NCBI GenBank assembly: GCA_914767715.1
Contig: OU612073.1
Location: 11,968,001 to 12,028,000 of the forward strand
Direction of reading: 5' to 3'
DNA: 60,000 bases
Source: Membranipora membranacea
Lineage: Eukaryota; Bryozoa; Gymnolaemata; Cheilostomatida; Membraniporidae
This document shows positions 37,301 to 49,549 of this stretch, one piece after another. Both the position numbers and the translations under genes were made by a program. Position 1 is the first letter of the stretch. Each line of letters starts with the position of its first letter. Under the pieces are notes generated by a model. That model did not search any database, had not been told where the DNA came from, and worked only from the letters and a program-made list of their open reading frames with translations.

Positions 37301-40300
37301 TTAAGATGTTGTGATCGTTGTAGCATATGGTTGATATTACATGGATATGGCAATGGATGGATATTACAATGGAGGGTTTACCGACTTTATACCGACACAT
37401 ACACATTATTTTTAGCTCACCTTGATGACAGATGAGAGTGTGTAAAAGTTGTAATCTAATAGATTGATCTGTTTACCATCAGACAGACGTTTTATCAGCT
37501 TTTGTTGCTCGGCTGAGTTACCAGGGCGACGGAATATGTCAGGAACAGTAACTCCCTCAGTGCTCAAATATGATATTAACTTCTACAAAATTATTTTAAT
37601 TTATTCATTGAAGGAAAATTCCAGCTCACAATAGAAAGGGAACGATGATAAGTATGAAATTAATTGAAGCTGATGTTTTGTGAGAACTACAGAACTGTTC
37701 AGGGTCATTGTATTATGAGAGTATCCATCATTAGCAATAACTTTTATCATGAATGAATAATTATTATTAATTATTTACTGAAATGTTAGATAGGATGCCC
37801 CAGGCTTGGAATGGGGAAACTACCGAATGTCTAATACAATTATCAGATCACTGTTTGCCAATAGTCTTTTCTTTCTACCTTTGTTTATTATAAAGATATA
37901 GATTAAATTGATTCTTATTTTTTATGCATTAATAATTTTTCTAATCGTAGATTATCAGAGCTGCCCAAGCTGACATCATCAAAATAAAATCCTTTCGGTC
38001 GCTTTGCAGACAGCTAGACAGGTAACTCGTTAGCACAAGAGAAAGCCATTTAACCCGCTGCCTCAAAAGTTTTGCGCTTGGCTGCACACTCAAAGTTGTT
38101 AGACAGTGGAGAGTAAATTATCTGGACTTGGTTCAATTTATCTTACTCAACATCCCCGTTTATACCACAAAACAGGCGGAACGAAAACAGATACATATCA
38201 CTTATCTACTTATAAGAGAACTAAATTTAGCGCTGGCTGCTAAGCTGTCTACAAATTGGTGTATCTAGGCACAATGTATACAAGATGGGCCTATTTTCGA
38301 CTGGCTCAAGGCTCTAAATTGTAAACAATAACGCCTTGTTCCCCGCATATTTATGTAAACCATTAGCGCTCAGGAATTCAGAGTAATTTAATCAATTGGT
38401 TGGTGTTTGCGCGTGGCAGCCCACGCCGATGAGACTTCCAACAGTTTGGATTTCCTTTTGTGGTAGATATGAGAACGGATAACTCCAACTGTGAAATGCT
38501 TTCCGTTTGTATGTGAGCATTGGCATTTATTTTGCCTTTTCCATGCAAGTTTCTAAGATTTCATTATAACAATATTAACGGTAATACCTGTAAGACTGAG
38601 GGTTTAGACTCAAGACAGGTAATCCTCCTATCTGAGTTCATGCCTAAACTCCAGCATTACTCCTGCCTGCCTGAATAACTCTCAAGCAATTTGCTGTCGT
38701 GGGCGAGAGAATTCTGGGTTACATATATATACATAGGCCTATATAACACTGTAAAATAGCTGATGTCAACTTACCAGCAATGGCGTAGGTATAGTGTCGT
38801 CTTTAAACACCCTGTTCAATGTCTCTCCGAACTTTATTCTGAAAGAGAAATCCATAATTTCACATTATACTTTGCAGCGTTTAGGTAGATTGTTGTTGCT
38901 AGGCTCTTAAGATTATGATAGCGATAAGGCCTCCTCACTAAAAACATCCTGTGATTCCTCATGTGATTACATTCCATCAATATCCACATACAAAAACAGT
39001 CTTATCGGCACGGTTCTGGCAGCCTTCAATCTTTGACCATCTTTTCCATAATGTGTAAAGTATAAGCAACCCTGATTTGATCTGATAAGATATGCTGGCA
39101 GCACAGAGTTTTGGGGGTAAATGTGCCAAACTCCCTGCTGGCAGTAAACTTAATTGGAGGACAATTGAAGTTATGTCCCTTCAGCAATAGTGAATAATTT
39201 ATCCCTGTTTCAGTTCATGTTTGGGTAATTTGAGTTTCATACAATCTCCTAGAAAGGGAAGTTTTTATGTACAAATTGGCACTCGGCCAGCGTGTGTAAA
39301 AGTTACACAAAGTCTAGACAATATTGCTGTTCTTGTATATCACTCTTTGCTCAATGTTAGGCAGCAAAAAAACAAGATAACAAATAGCATGATGTGATTA
39401 AAATTGGTCAGCAGAGACACCGCTATTGCAGATCGAGACAGTCAGATAAAAAACTTGTTCAATATCTGAGTAGAAAAGGCTTATATAGAATCTCAACTCA
39501 TGTTAGTAAAACATTAGGAGCTACGTCCTGGATATCTTATTATGTCTATCCGACCCGAAGCTTGCTTACACGAATTGAGCATCATTGATAATTTATTAGT
39601 AACGAGCATATTGCGAAAGCTGGATACATCTTGCATATTGTTACCCAGAGGTAATAAGACTTGACTTAGAGCGGAACTTTATCATCACTATTAATCAGCA
39701 TATCTAACCATTTATTAGCAGTCAACAAGAGGCCAGCGGCAGCGTACCCTTTCACCTGCTGCTACGATTAGAATAGATGAGCTTTTGCTATTAATCTAAG
39801 GGCTTTGTCTTCATCTTATACAAGAATGGAGCCACCTCCACCCCCTCTATTTCGCATATCAATCTCAGTTATTATACTGTCCTAAAGGTCAACAAGATAA
39901 TTGTTGACAACTTTGGCTGTAAATTTTAGGAAAACCCTAGAAAAAATACAGATATATAGGAAGTAATTCTGCATATCTCATCATTGACGTTGAGGTCATA
40001 ATCCCCGATGATTGGAGAGTTTGATTACATAATTCTTGCAAATACGCCATCACCACTTGCAGAGGTGTTTATCAAGAGGAAGAAGAAAATAAAAAATCTG
40101 ACAAAACTATATTTTGGCCCGACAAATATTGGTCGGTTAAATTCCAGATCAATGTGTGCGTAATCATGCAGGATTCTGAGCTGTGTTTTATCGCCTTGTT
40201 TACATAATGAAGCAGCACCAATCAAATCCCTATCTATCCACTGAACTCTCTCACTTTGGGCATTGCATGAAATTGGGCCCCAAATGTTACACCAGATTTA

Positions 40301-42275
40301 GGTCTAAAAATAAGTTTCTTAATATCGGATCGTTACAACTCAGAGAATGTTCTATCAGTACAAATTCATCGCTGTAATTAATTGGGCTGATTAATAGCAG
40401 GCTGCAGGTTCTGTAGTATATTAATTGGTACATTACAAGCCTAGACTAAATTATCTACCGACAATGGCATAGCTTTGTATGTATATTATTCAATATATTA
40501 TTGATAATTGTATCAAATATCTTTAGCACTGCGCAAGAGCTTGGCCTTTTTACAAAATAGCCACGGCAAGGTTAAATCTACCAATAGATTGATAAGGTGA
40601 CCGGGATCTTTCCGTTGTTATCATTAACCATGTTCAAATGAGGGAGTTGCCTCCCTTTACCGCTATATGTGTAATTACCTGATTTATTCAATTGCATATA
40701 AAAAAATGGCTCTGCTTATATATATATACAAAGGAGAGGGTAAAGAGAAACCATCTGCTGGATGTTACTTGTCTTGATATCACGACTGAGCAGTAGATTG
40801 CCTCTAAGGAATATCATAGGGGTAGATTACTATTCACGGAATGCTTTGTGCCACTATTTATTTGGTATACAGCCACTAACAGCATATAGCTACCTACAGC
40901 ATTTGGCCACCTACAGTATACTGCTTTTAGTCACATACAACAGCCTTTTAGTCACATACAGCATTCAGCCACATGCAGCATTCAGCAACCTACAGTGTTC
41001 AGGCACACGGATGTCTAGGTATTATAACACACAAGAAATATTATAAAGTGTACATCAAAAACTTTGTATATTCACATATCAAATATGGTGATTACTAGAA
41101 TGATAATTTACTAAAATGCCCTTAGTCTGGGTCATCTCCCTGACTCAGCTCTAGGAAATGCTAATGTAGCTATAAAGGCACTAATAAAATATTCTATCCG
41201 CTGTAATAGGATGTTGCAGACAATCCTGGCAGATGAGTGCTAAGGGGTTGCTTGGTGTGTTTCTAGGCTTAATTGCCATGAATAAGAAATTCTTGTAATG
41301 CCAAGCGAATTGAACGTCAAACATTCTATAGGAGTCTTAGTCACAACAATCCGCTTATGAGTAAAAAGGTATATTAGCACACCTTCTGCTGTCGGTTTTG
41401 ACACCTTTGCACTGATTGCTTCTGAATTGCTGCCACCTGAAGCATTAAACTACATGCGATGCTATTTTTTGGGGGCCGATTTACATTATGTTACCCTAAA
41501 AACTTAAGCTAATGCTATAGCTAATGGTTTCTATTATTTAAAGGAATAACATGATTTCCGATGATGCTGCAGTTGCGACAATTTAAATTTCTATGATTTT
41601 CTATAAACTTCTATAAATAACCATGCAATCGAATTAAAAAAAGTTGTCACAACTTCAAATGGCAGGGTGATATTATGGTTAGCATTTGTGACCAATTGAA
41701 ATGGAAAATAATATCGGCAGTGATACCATATATATATAAATATCAGTGGTTACATGCAATCGTAAACTCATCACCCAATGAAAAAATGACACAAATACTA
41801 ATACTATTATTATATTACACTAATCCAATTACCATACAAATACTAATACCCGATACTTATCCAAAGAATAATAATTGTATTAATAATACTATCACAATAC
41901 CAATTTCATACTGGTGTTATTATGATACCTAATCTAGGCCCAAAGCTGTTCAGTGTCCAAAATTGTCGCAGACCTGGAAAAGATTATCTGACTCATGAGA
42001 AAAAGGTTTCCCAAATCACATCTTGATGCTGGTGCTCGAGACTATGTCGACGAAGGTAAATACGAAGGTAAATAATCTATAACAACATGATGTTAATATT
42101 TATACTGACAGTGAGGGTCTAATTCTAGGTTTTGCTCTCACCTGTCGCTCTGTGTTGAGTTGACCGTGTGCGCTTCAGAGTTTATAAAAGCTAACATTAC
42201 GATACTACTATCCACAGCTATATCCCTCAGGTTTGGAATGCTGGTCGAAGTGAGCGAACGACTACGACGTGTCAT
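34364..42275 (-). CDS. RhoGAP domain protein, ARHGAP20/19-like (eight exons, 369 aa)
   Basis: A predicted cytoplasmic GTPase-activating protein for a Rho-family GTPase. Exons in order: 42,275-42,142; 38,838-38,775; 37,582-37,421; 37,024-36,915; 36,548-36,408; 35,583-35,387; 35,011-34,908; 34,561-34,364; all phases fit. The RhoGAP fold covers about residues 47-230: KFGETLNRVF, then IFRRPGNSAEQQ with the arginine finger at R84, KKFLLSIPGG, and QKMTAEAMAKSV. The IPG motif resembles ARHGAP20/TAGAP and the FRxPGNSxxQQ motif resembles ARHGAP19. The usual second Arg after the KxFL motif is Leu, and the Asn of the APN motif is Ser, so activity may be altered. The C-terminus ends in an acidic Ser/Asp tail. 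The upstream frame stays open without an ATG, so 42,275 is the best start; a 5' UTR acceptor may lie near 42,413. Intron 1 is 3.3 kb. Confidence 0.87.
35777..36205. mobile_element. Long-TIR foldback element, 429 bp, in RhoGAP intron 5
   Basis: Both ends begin CATAGACTTAATAAT and stay complementary for well over 100 bases, including ggacaccatata/ggacactatatg and aattgtggg blocks and an inner gatcaattttgatcgg-like core. A related end occurs at 8,180-8,358. No coding capacity and no clear target duplication were seen. It sits in the intron between exons 36,548-36,408 and 35,583-35,387. Confidence 0.8.
37060..37400. repeat. Degenerate local duplication in RhoGAP intron 3
   Basis: The phrase catcaaaatgtta recurs at ~37,081 and ~37,248, and tggatattac-type words repeat several times between 37,150 and 37,370. 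The copies are diverged. It lies just upstream of the exon at 37,024-36,915, within the intron. Confidence 0.5.
40871..41010. repeat. Degenerate minisatellite in RhoGAP intron 1
   Basis: A 15-25-bp motif (cacatacagcattcagcc and variants such as cacctacagcatttgg) repeats about seven times. It sits in the 3.3-kb first intron. An open frame across it (40,762-41,046) is a by-product of the repeat. Confidence 0.7.
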
Positions 42276-44051
42276 CCTTAATATCAAATCCAGTTTGACA
42301 AGTAGAGAAAGTTTTTGCGAAGGAAATACCGTCCTACTGGAGGACTTTGGAGAATAGTGAGATAAATTTGAGCGTGTGAATAGTCTATTGATAACGGCAA
42401 ATTCCCAGCCTGTTAATGAAGTGACAAAGACGTTGATGAAAGAATTCCAACAACAATTAGTGTTGTCGCCAGCGCTAGTTAGATTTTGTTTTCCTCAGAG
42501 ATATTCCAACAATCCATGTGGTGAGAGATGAGACGGTACAGCTTTCCACAGCTTACATTTCTTGCATTCCTCAGCGGTTTGATAGATTTGCTCAGCGATG
42601 TCAGTAAACCTGCAAAGTGGCTGTCAGGGTCGGTGTTCTGTTCAGCTTTCACAGTATACACTAGTCTATCAGCTTGTAGACCTGCATATAGTCATGTAGC
42701 GAAGCGGGAACACCAGCAGATTTCTCGCTAATCAGCTCTCATCATCCTAGCTAGCCAGCCTGATTGCTATCTGAATAATGCCATAATGATTTGTATAATC
42801 ATATTGTATCCAAGGTAGCTCGGCAATTCACTGACTAACCAACCATCTCCAGCGTTGCTGCAGCATTATTATCAAATATCATAACATATACACTTTGATA
42901 ACAATCAAAGTGCTCTAATACAACAAAAACTATGCAGCTTAAGGCACAGGAGGCTGGTAATTAACAGCCTAGTAAAGCCTTTGTGTTTACTGCTTACGGT
43001 AATCAGCAAAACAGCGGCTAATTATTTCCTTGTCAATTCTAAAATACAAACTTATGAAATAATTTGTGTAGGCATGATTTAATCTAATTTCACACTGGAT
43101 GGAATATGTGTGCAGTCTTCATGCAAGGTCGGTATGTACTTTGGTGGGCATATGGCAATAATAAAGGTGAAGGTTAATCTATTCCGTTCCTGGCACACGG
43201 CTCCCAGTAAATATCGGTCAATCGGATAAAGTCAGCACATTGTTATTGCACTTTCACTACCACATTTGCTCAATTAGAAAAAAGAAAACATTTTAAATGG
43301 CATCACAATATCTAGCAATGCGTAGGAATTGTAACAGATTTTCTCCCTATTTATATCAGAAAATTATACTTGCATTGCGTTTTATTTATGTTCGTATGTA
43401 TGCAAGTAGTTGGCCATCCATGGTATTGATATTGTCCCAAACAAAAAGATATTTAATTTTAAATGCACTGGAGAGATGGCAATAAAATCAGCATTTGGGT
43501 AGTATATATTCTCGTTTTCTTCAAGCAAAAGCAGGCGAATCTGATGGAGGTGGTAATGTAGCTTTAATCGAGGCTGGTGGCGCAATAGATATCCCCAGGT
43601 TCAAATATTTTTTAATTGACTTAATAGATGGGTCTCTTTTACCAATGAACTCCCTCCCAGGTCATTGCTCTACCACCGGATTAGCCTCTCAATGTAGTGT
43701 CTGGTTTTGTGGACAATATTTGATAGGCACCTCAGATTGGGGATTTGGCAAAGCATAATTTGGGAGTTGTCTGCTCAAATCAAAATACTGAATCCGAGCT
43801 TGGCCAATGAGAAGTTTCTCTGACCAAGGAGTTAAAGACTCCTTGCTCTGACACACCTCTTGAACTTTGAACCAATGTAAACACAAACTTAGTCTGAGAA
43901 ATTAAACAGACTTATATGATTGAATCAACAATATCGCAACATTGATTGTGCAGTACCCATGTTCCACTAAGTTTCCATGTGCATCGAAGTTTGGAAAAAG
44001 TTGCACCAATTTTTGCACAGAAGTACTCATTTATTTCCACGATAACAGCAA
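42276..44051. other. Intergenic region between divergent RhoGAP and PEMT genes
   Basis: About 1.8 kb between two gene starts facing away from each other, so it should contain both promoters. The stretch 42,276-42,413 is probably RhoGAP 5' UTR. No TATA box is evident near either start. Open frames at 42,479-42,731 and 43,495-43,758 have no recognisable domain. Confidence 0.5.
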
Positions 44052-47000
44052 ATGGCAGGCCAACCAGTAGATAATGATGGATGGAAGTTTCCTGAGTCTT
44101 ATGACAAGATTCTCGACTACGTGAACAAAAACGACCAGAATCTTATGATATGTGTTCTTCTTGTTCCATGGTTAATGTTTTATTGGAATGCGGTGAGTAC
44201 TTTTTTTTAAACTTTTTCTTAGTAAGACTGGGACACAAGAGGGAAGAGCATTTGACCATTGTGTGATTAATAGAAGGTTGAAGAGTAGTGATCATAGTAT
44301 CATTTAATACAGTCAGTCTGCTAGCCTGTCAAGAGTTCATTTGTTCTGTAACTTACTCATACCAGGTGCCATGGTTTTCTTTGTCCCATTTAGTCCTAAG
44401 CACCCCTGCCTATGTGTGCATCCATCCATCAAAATGTCAGTACGCCTTCAATATATCAGTACCTTCAAGTTACATCACAGGCCTTCTGTAGTTGGTGCAG
44501 GTCCAGTGGTCGAGTGCCCCAGTGGTTGAGGCCTCGGCCAGTGGTTGAGGCCTCGGCCACTGGGGCACTCGACCACTGGACTTGCACCAACTACAGAAGG
44601 CCTGTGAGTTACATCAATGGAGTTAAATCAGTCTTATAGTGGTTGAAGCAGACTGCCCAGTCGGTGGCAAGGAAATGCATGAAACTAAAATGATCACTCA
44701 AATATTTTCATTCGTTGCAGATATGTAGATGGGAGTATCATACACAGATATTCAGTAAACTTTTCGGTAACGCCAAAGTAGCCTGCTTTTGCTTTAGTCT
44801 GACACAGATACTCTTTTCTAACTTAAGGAATTATTAGTAGGTATTATAATAGGCATGAAAATTGCTCGCTCCCTAGCAAAACTGACCATTGATAACCTAA
44901 AGACCTGTAACTACACACTGGGGAAATAAGTTCTCGCAGGCCCTTTACTTACCATGCATCGTAAATCAACTGGATGCTGCATGCTCACCATATTACATAA
45001 GTTTGTTAGGCTGAGGTTTAATATTCATGATCCTTGAAACAAACAACAGGCGCATGTTACAGTCTGATATATATTTCAGCGTAACGGAAATTGCTAGGCT
45101 TAAAAGTTCTGTTGCAGCACACTAGGCAAATCTGATAACTCTGTCAAAACAGGCCATTGACTCTTCAGCACTGCCATGGGTCTGCTGCTGGCAGACTATT
45201 CTATACATTAGCAGGAATAGCTGTTAATCTTTTATTTTCTAATTACAGTTTCAAGGAGACAATGAAATCACAGCCTAAATTTGAGACTCCATTCAATGAT
45301 TTGCTCACCTACACCGGCTATGGACTGATTACATTCGGAACAACTTGTGTTGTTACCAGTTTCCTAAGACTCGGCTGGTTCGGTACCTGGCATGGTAAGA
45401 GGATCAATGGAGATAATATAGGACCTCTAGTAGTAGACAACCACAGAAGTTATTTTTTATATAGTGGTGTCAGGGTTGAATCTTTTTCTAACCCAGGGTA
45501 TTCAATTTTTTTCAGATTGAATGTTCAAGAGGCCATGATAACAGCCAGTACGTACTGACTCGTAATGTCTCTAATCTTGTATATCAATATAATAAATATA
45601 ATACTGTGGCCTTTCTCAACAATCGGTATCAGAAGACTTTCATCTTATCTTAGCGTTAGGCAAATCAATCATTCAATAGAAAAATAGATGTTTGAGACCT
45701 GGTGACTTCAACACATTCCATTTCAATCTGATTCTTTATTCTGGTGTCTAGATGACTGCCGTTTGTCATTATAACATAAGATTGTAACGCAGTTTCTTTT
45801 TTGCTTTACTTATAGGTGATCACTTTGGTATATACCTGGATTCGAAGGTGACCAGCTTCCCATTCAATGTCCTGGAACATCCCATGTATACAGGAGCCAC
45901 ATTAAACTTTCTCGGGTCTGCGCTAATGTAAGTGAATATCCACTACCTAGAGGTTCTAGACCTTATGATAGATAAAGTAGTGTATGATAGATTGCAAATA
46001 TAATACTTTTCATCGATTATACTAGGCCTATCAATAAAACTATAAATACAAAATTAGCCTAACAAAAGGGGTTATGGCTTTTTACTGATCCAATGCTGGT
46101 TATTGCAAGTTTACAAATACATCAAAAGTATGCTTTGCTTATTTCAGAATGCTTTACTCATATTGGTTCATAGAGCTGTGAACATTATGCCTTTTTTTTC
46201 TGCCAATAAGTTTGAACGTGTATGTTTTTTTTTTCAATATTTACAGAGAAAGAAGTATCACTGGAGTAATTCTGACATTTTGGACTCAGATCTGTTACAC
46301 AGTGACAGAAAATTACGTTGAAGGGTAAGTTTTCAGAACTACTCGAGTTGTCCCATCACAGATAGTCGTTGTGCTTGGTTTGCAGGTCGGTAGATCTACG
46401 GCAGTGCAAAGAAAAAGGGTGGGGTAGGTCCTAATTAAACCATATCTATGACAATGCTCGAAGTAGTATAAAACTTCATGGTACCAAAAGCCTTTCTCGC
46501 TTTGGATATGCCACTTTCAATATGTCATGTGATTAAGCTCTTGCCACACGTCATGGCAATCAGAACCTGTGTTCTGATGCTGAATTCTACCTTAATATTC
46601 CCAATAAAGTCAGCAGAACTCCTGTATTGGGCCTCGTCAGTTAGACTTTTCTTAATTTTTAAATGAAATGTTCTACTTATAAATAACTTTAACCATAGAA
46701 ATTTGGAGTTAGCTTCTGCTGTACAGTTTAAAGACAACTTCTAATCTAGATACATTATTTATTGCTAAAAAAAGGCTTATCAGATATTGGATTCGTGTCA
46801 AAGAATGTTTACTAAACCATCAGAGAAGGGTGCGTTTTGTTTTATAGTTTAAGTCTCATTTCGATGAATGGTATGGTGCAGGAGTGTTTATTGACTTCTA
46901 GCTAATGCATCTCCTTTCTTGACCAAATAAGGGAGGGTGTTTTAGGAAATTTTGCCTGAAGATTATGAGCATAGGGCAAACAGATTAGATTAATTGTTCA

Positions 47001-47275
47001 CTTTTTTTTCACGATTTCATTGGATTATTTTGTCAATGAGAGGTGTTTTCCTCATTTTACTAGATTTCCAAAGGTTATGAGGGAGAGCATATGGTGTAGG
47101 TTTCACTTCCTTGCATTTCTCAAATTTTTTATGTATTATGTATTATATTTCTACTACAGTGTGACATGTGAGTGTGACGTTATGACTCATTCAATTTCTT
47201 TGCAGACCTTTTACTGAAATGATCTATGCGAGAAAGGCTGAGAGGGAGAAAAAGGCATCACGTAAGACCAGATAA
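44052..47275 (+). CDS. PEMT: Phosphatidylethanolamine N-methyltransferase (six exons, 220 aa)
   Basis: It methylates phosphatidylethanolamine to phosphatidylcholine with S-adenosylmethionine, in ER and mitochondria-associated membranes. Exons: 44,052-44,192; 44,721-44,836; 45,249-45,394; 45,816-45,927; 46,247-46,324; 47,206-47,275; all junctions GT-AG with fitting phases. Family blocks align in order: CRWEYHTQIFSKLFG, MKSQPKFET, LGWFGTWHGDHFGIY, FPFNVLEHPMYTGATLNFLG and PFTEMIYARK, with several hydrophobic membrane segments and a basic Lys-rich C-terminus. The N-terminus is ~20 residues longer than human PEMT (199 aa). At the position of human G98-x-G100 it reads TFG (114-116), with GYG at 109-111, and the human E180-E181 pair reads EG (197-198), the Gly being created across the last splice junction. 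A polyadenylation signal AATAAA lies at 47,366. Confidence 0.93.
44475..44607. repeat. Near-perfect palindrome in PEMT intron 1
   Basis: The arms (44,475-~44,525 and ~44,557-44,607) read tcacaggccttctgtagttg and its inverse, then continue through ggtccagtggtcgagtgcccc. The centre holds a tandem duplication of a ttgaggcctcggcc unit. The arms differ by about one base, so the structure is recent or under conversion. Confidence 0.9.
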
Positions 47276-49549
47276 TATTAGGTACCTGAGGAACCTACCG
47301 ATAAGCATTTTACAAAAGCTAAATACTTCCAAGTTCCAAAACGCCATATCAGTTTTCAGTTTCCGAATAAAGCCTTGTGGACACTGTTTGAAATATTTTG
47401 AGTCATTGATATACGTGTAAAGTTGGTGATTGACTGTTGTGACGAATAATCCGGACTCCTAGAATAGTTTTATTATTATTCATTTTTTGGTTCCAATATG
47501 CGATCCATTTTCGGATAAGAATAAAGAACTCTTAAGACAAAAGAAAGATTGTTTATGTACTGATCCCAGGACAAAAGAGATATCGGATATTCTCAAATTA
47601 CTTTCTCAAGGCAGCTACACCATCTTACCCGCAAGCATATCAATGTCCAATGTTTGTTTACCATCGAATGTAAAAATGCCCTTAGAAACTGAGTGCTTGT
47701 GTACTTGATGAGATTTTTATTGTCAAGTCCTCTATCTTGTTTGCCATTTCTTCCATCACATGAACGAATTTGTTCGCTCACCTAAGTTCAGTACAAAAAA
47801 ATTATGAATTAATGATGAAGCCCATGTGAGTTACCGGGTGTGCACATGATAGTGAACTTTTTTGCTTGACTTATTTCTATTCCAGAAATAAACCATCTTT
47901 GGAGCTTGCCTTTAGAATCTCAGAAAAATTTCACATCCCATTGCATAAATAATTGGTGAATGGTAAATCGCTCTGAGCAAAGATTGACAATAATCCACCC
48001 ACAATGGGACGCCCACAATGGGGACAGTTTGTTTCAAGAAACTGTAGCCAGGTATTCATTCCATGTACAGAGTGTTTAAACAATTTTATCTATATCAACT
48101 TTATTGAGTTTTATTATGAAGGGCATTGATTTTATTTCACACATAGCATAACATTTACATGAATTTTCCTTTGTGATTTCAGCAAAAGCAAATAAAATAT
48201 TCAACCTCTTGTTTGAATAGATACAAGTACAAAATGTATATTCCCAATCATTACTTTGACTAGCCTGCTATAAGAAATATTTTGTAGGCAATTCCTTCAA
48301 TTTTAGTGATGACAAAATCTCTCACACTCAATGTTGTTTAGAACATGGTATCGTCTTCCTAACCAAGGATTTCTCTTTGTTTCAAACACTCTGGATCAAA
48401 AGAAAAAGTTATCAATTGACATTTTTTCATGGATATACAGTACTTTGATCTATTGAAGTATAGCTGATATGCTGAGTATTTGATTGTTCAATAGGTAAAC
48501 AGATCAATGTATTGTTTGAGGGTAAAAGAGATGCCAGTGTTTACATGATAACAATATGGTTACATCTCTCTATAACTCTAAACCCCACACACTGTGTATA
48601 GCAACTAAATACATCATAAATATTATTGTATGCTGGACACACTTGAACAAAATAGTTCCAGGGAAGTTGAGAGTAGCAGTTGTGTTTTGAAGTCGAACAG
48701 GAAATTATTGAATGCAAGTGACCTTCAAGCTGGTTGGGACAGCACTTGTAATTTAGTAAAGTCAGCACGTAATACTTGATAGCCACAGATAACGTCGTGT
48801 CACCTAGTACAGTCTTGTGTTTGCAGACGCTGGCAGCAGTCGCTAATATCTGGTAAGTTTAAATAATTTAATATTACATGGAAACCTCTTTCCCATATTT
48901 TCAAATGTAATAAGATATCTAATGTTTTGAAGTGGCAACTTCGACATGTCTGAAACAAGACTCCACTTGGTATCTGGGACAGATTATTATCGCTACTTCC
49001 AACGACTTGGCATGCTTTTTACACGGTTAATTGTGGCTCTGTTGATGACACTTGACGTTTGCAGTCATTTAATATTTTTTGTGCTTCGGAAATCAAGTAA
49101 TGACGCTATCAATGACGCTGACGTGGAGGAGTTAAGATTCCCACAGTCTGCCTCGGCTGTTTACATCCAAATTGTGTTTGTTGCTTGTAAGGAGTGGGAG
49201 GAAACTTTTATCAAGGATTAAAAGTCTACATGCTTTTAGCACTTGTTCAATGTTTGATCAGCAAAAACAGTTTAGATAAAATTTGCAGCCAAACAGAGCA
49301 ATTAGCTGACTTAGCGTTTGTTTTGAATTTTTACCTTAAATTAACATCTGATTTGAATATCTCACCAGTTCGCAAGAGGACTTAACTATTTGGTTGTGCC
49401 CTTTCCACCTGTTTGCTACTTGACTTTAAATTTCACTCATTGGGTTATTTTGACTTTATTGTTTTAACTTCTTAGAATCACATTAGCAAGGCGCTTGAAA
49501 GGGGAGGAGCTATAACATAAATAAAAGACATGGCTTGCAGGGCCTCGAT
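47276..49549. other. Intergenic region between PEMT and the PP1-motif gene
   Basis: It includes the PEMT 3' UTR (AATAAA at 47,366) and ~2 kb without a recognisable gene. An ATG frame at 48,946-49,221 has a donor-like GTAAGG near 49,188 but joins the next exon out of frame. A GTAAGT donor at 48,853 after ggcagcagtcgctaatatctg could mark a noncoding first exon; the coding exon starts right after an acceptor at 49,540. Confidence 0.5.

Noticed and set aside
43560-43740. Possible SINE with a ggtggtagagc word on the minus strand
   Set aside because: The only box-B-like word nearby is on the opposite strand and in the wrong order.
48946-49221. ATG-started frame with a hydrophobic stretch and a donor-like site just before the PP1-motif gene
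   Set aside because: Joining it to the exon at 49,541 gives a stop within a few codons, and it matches no family. It could be a noncoding first exon instead.
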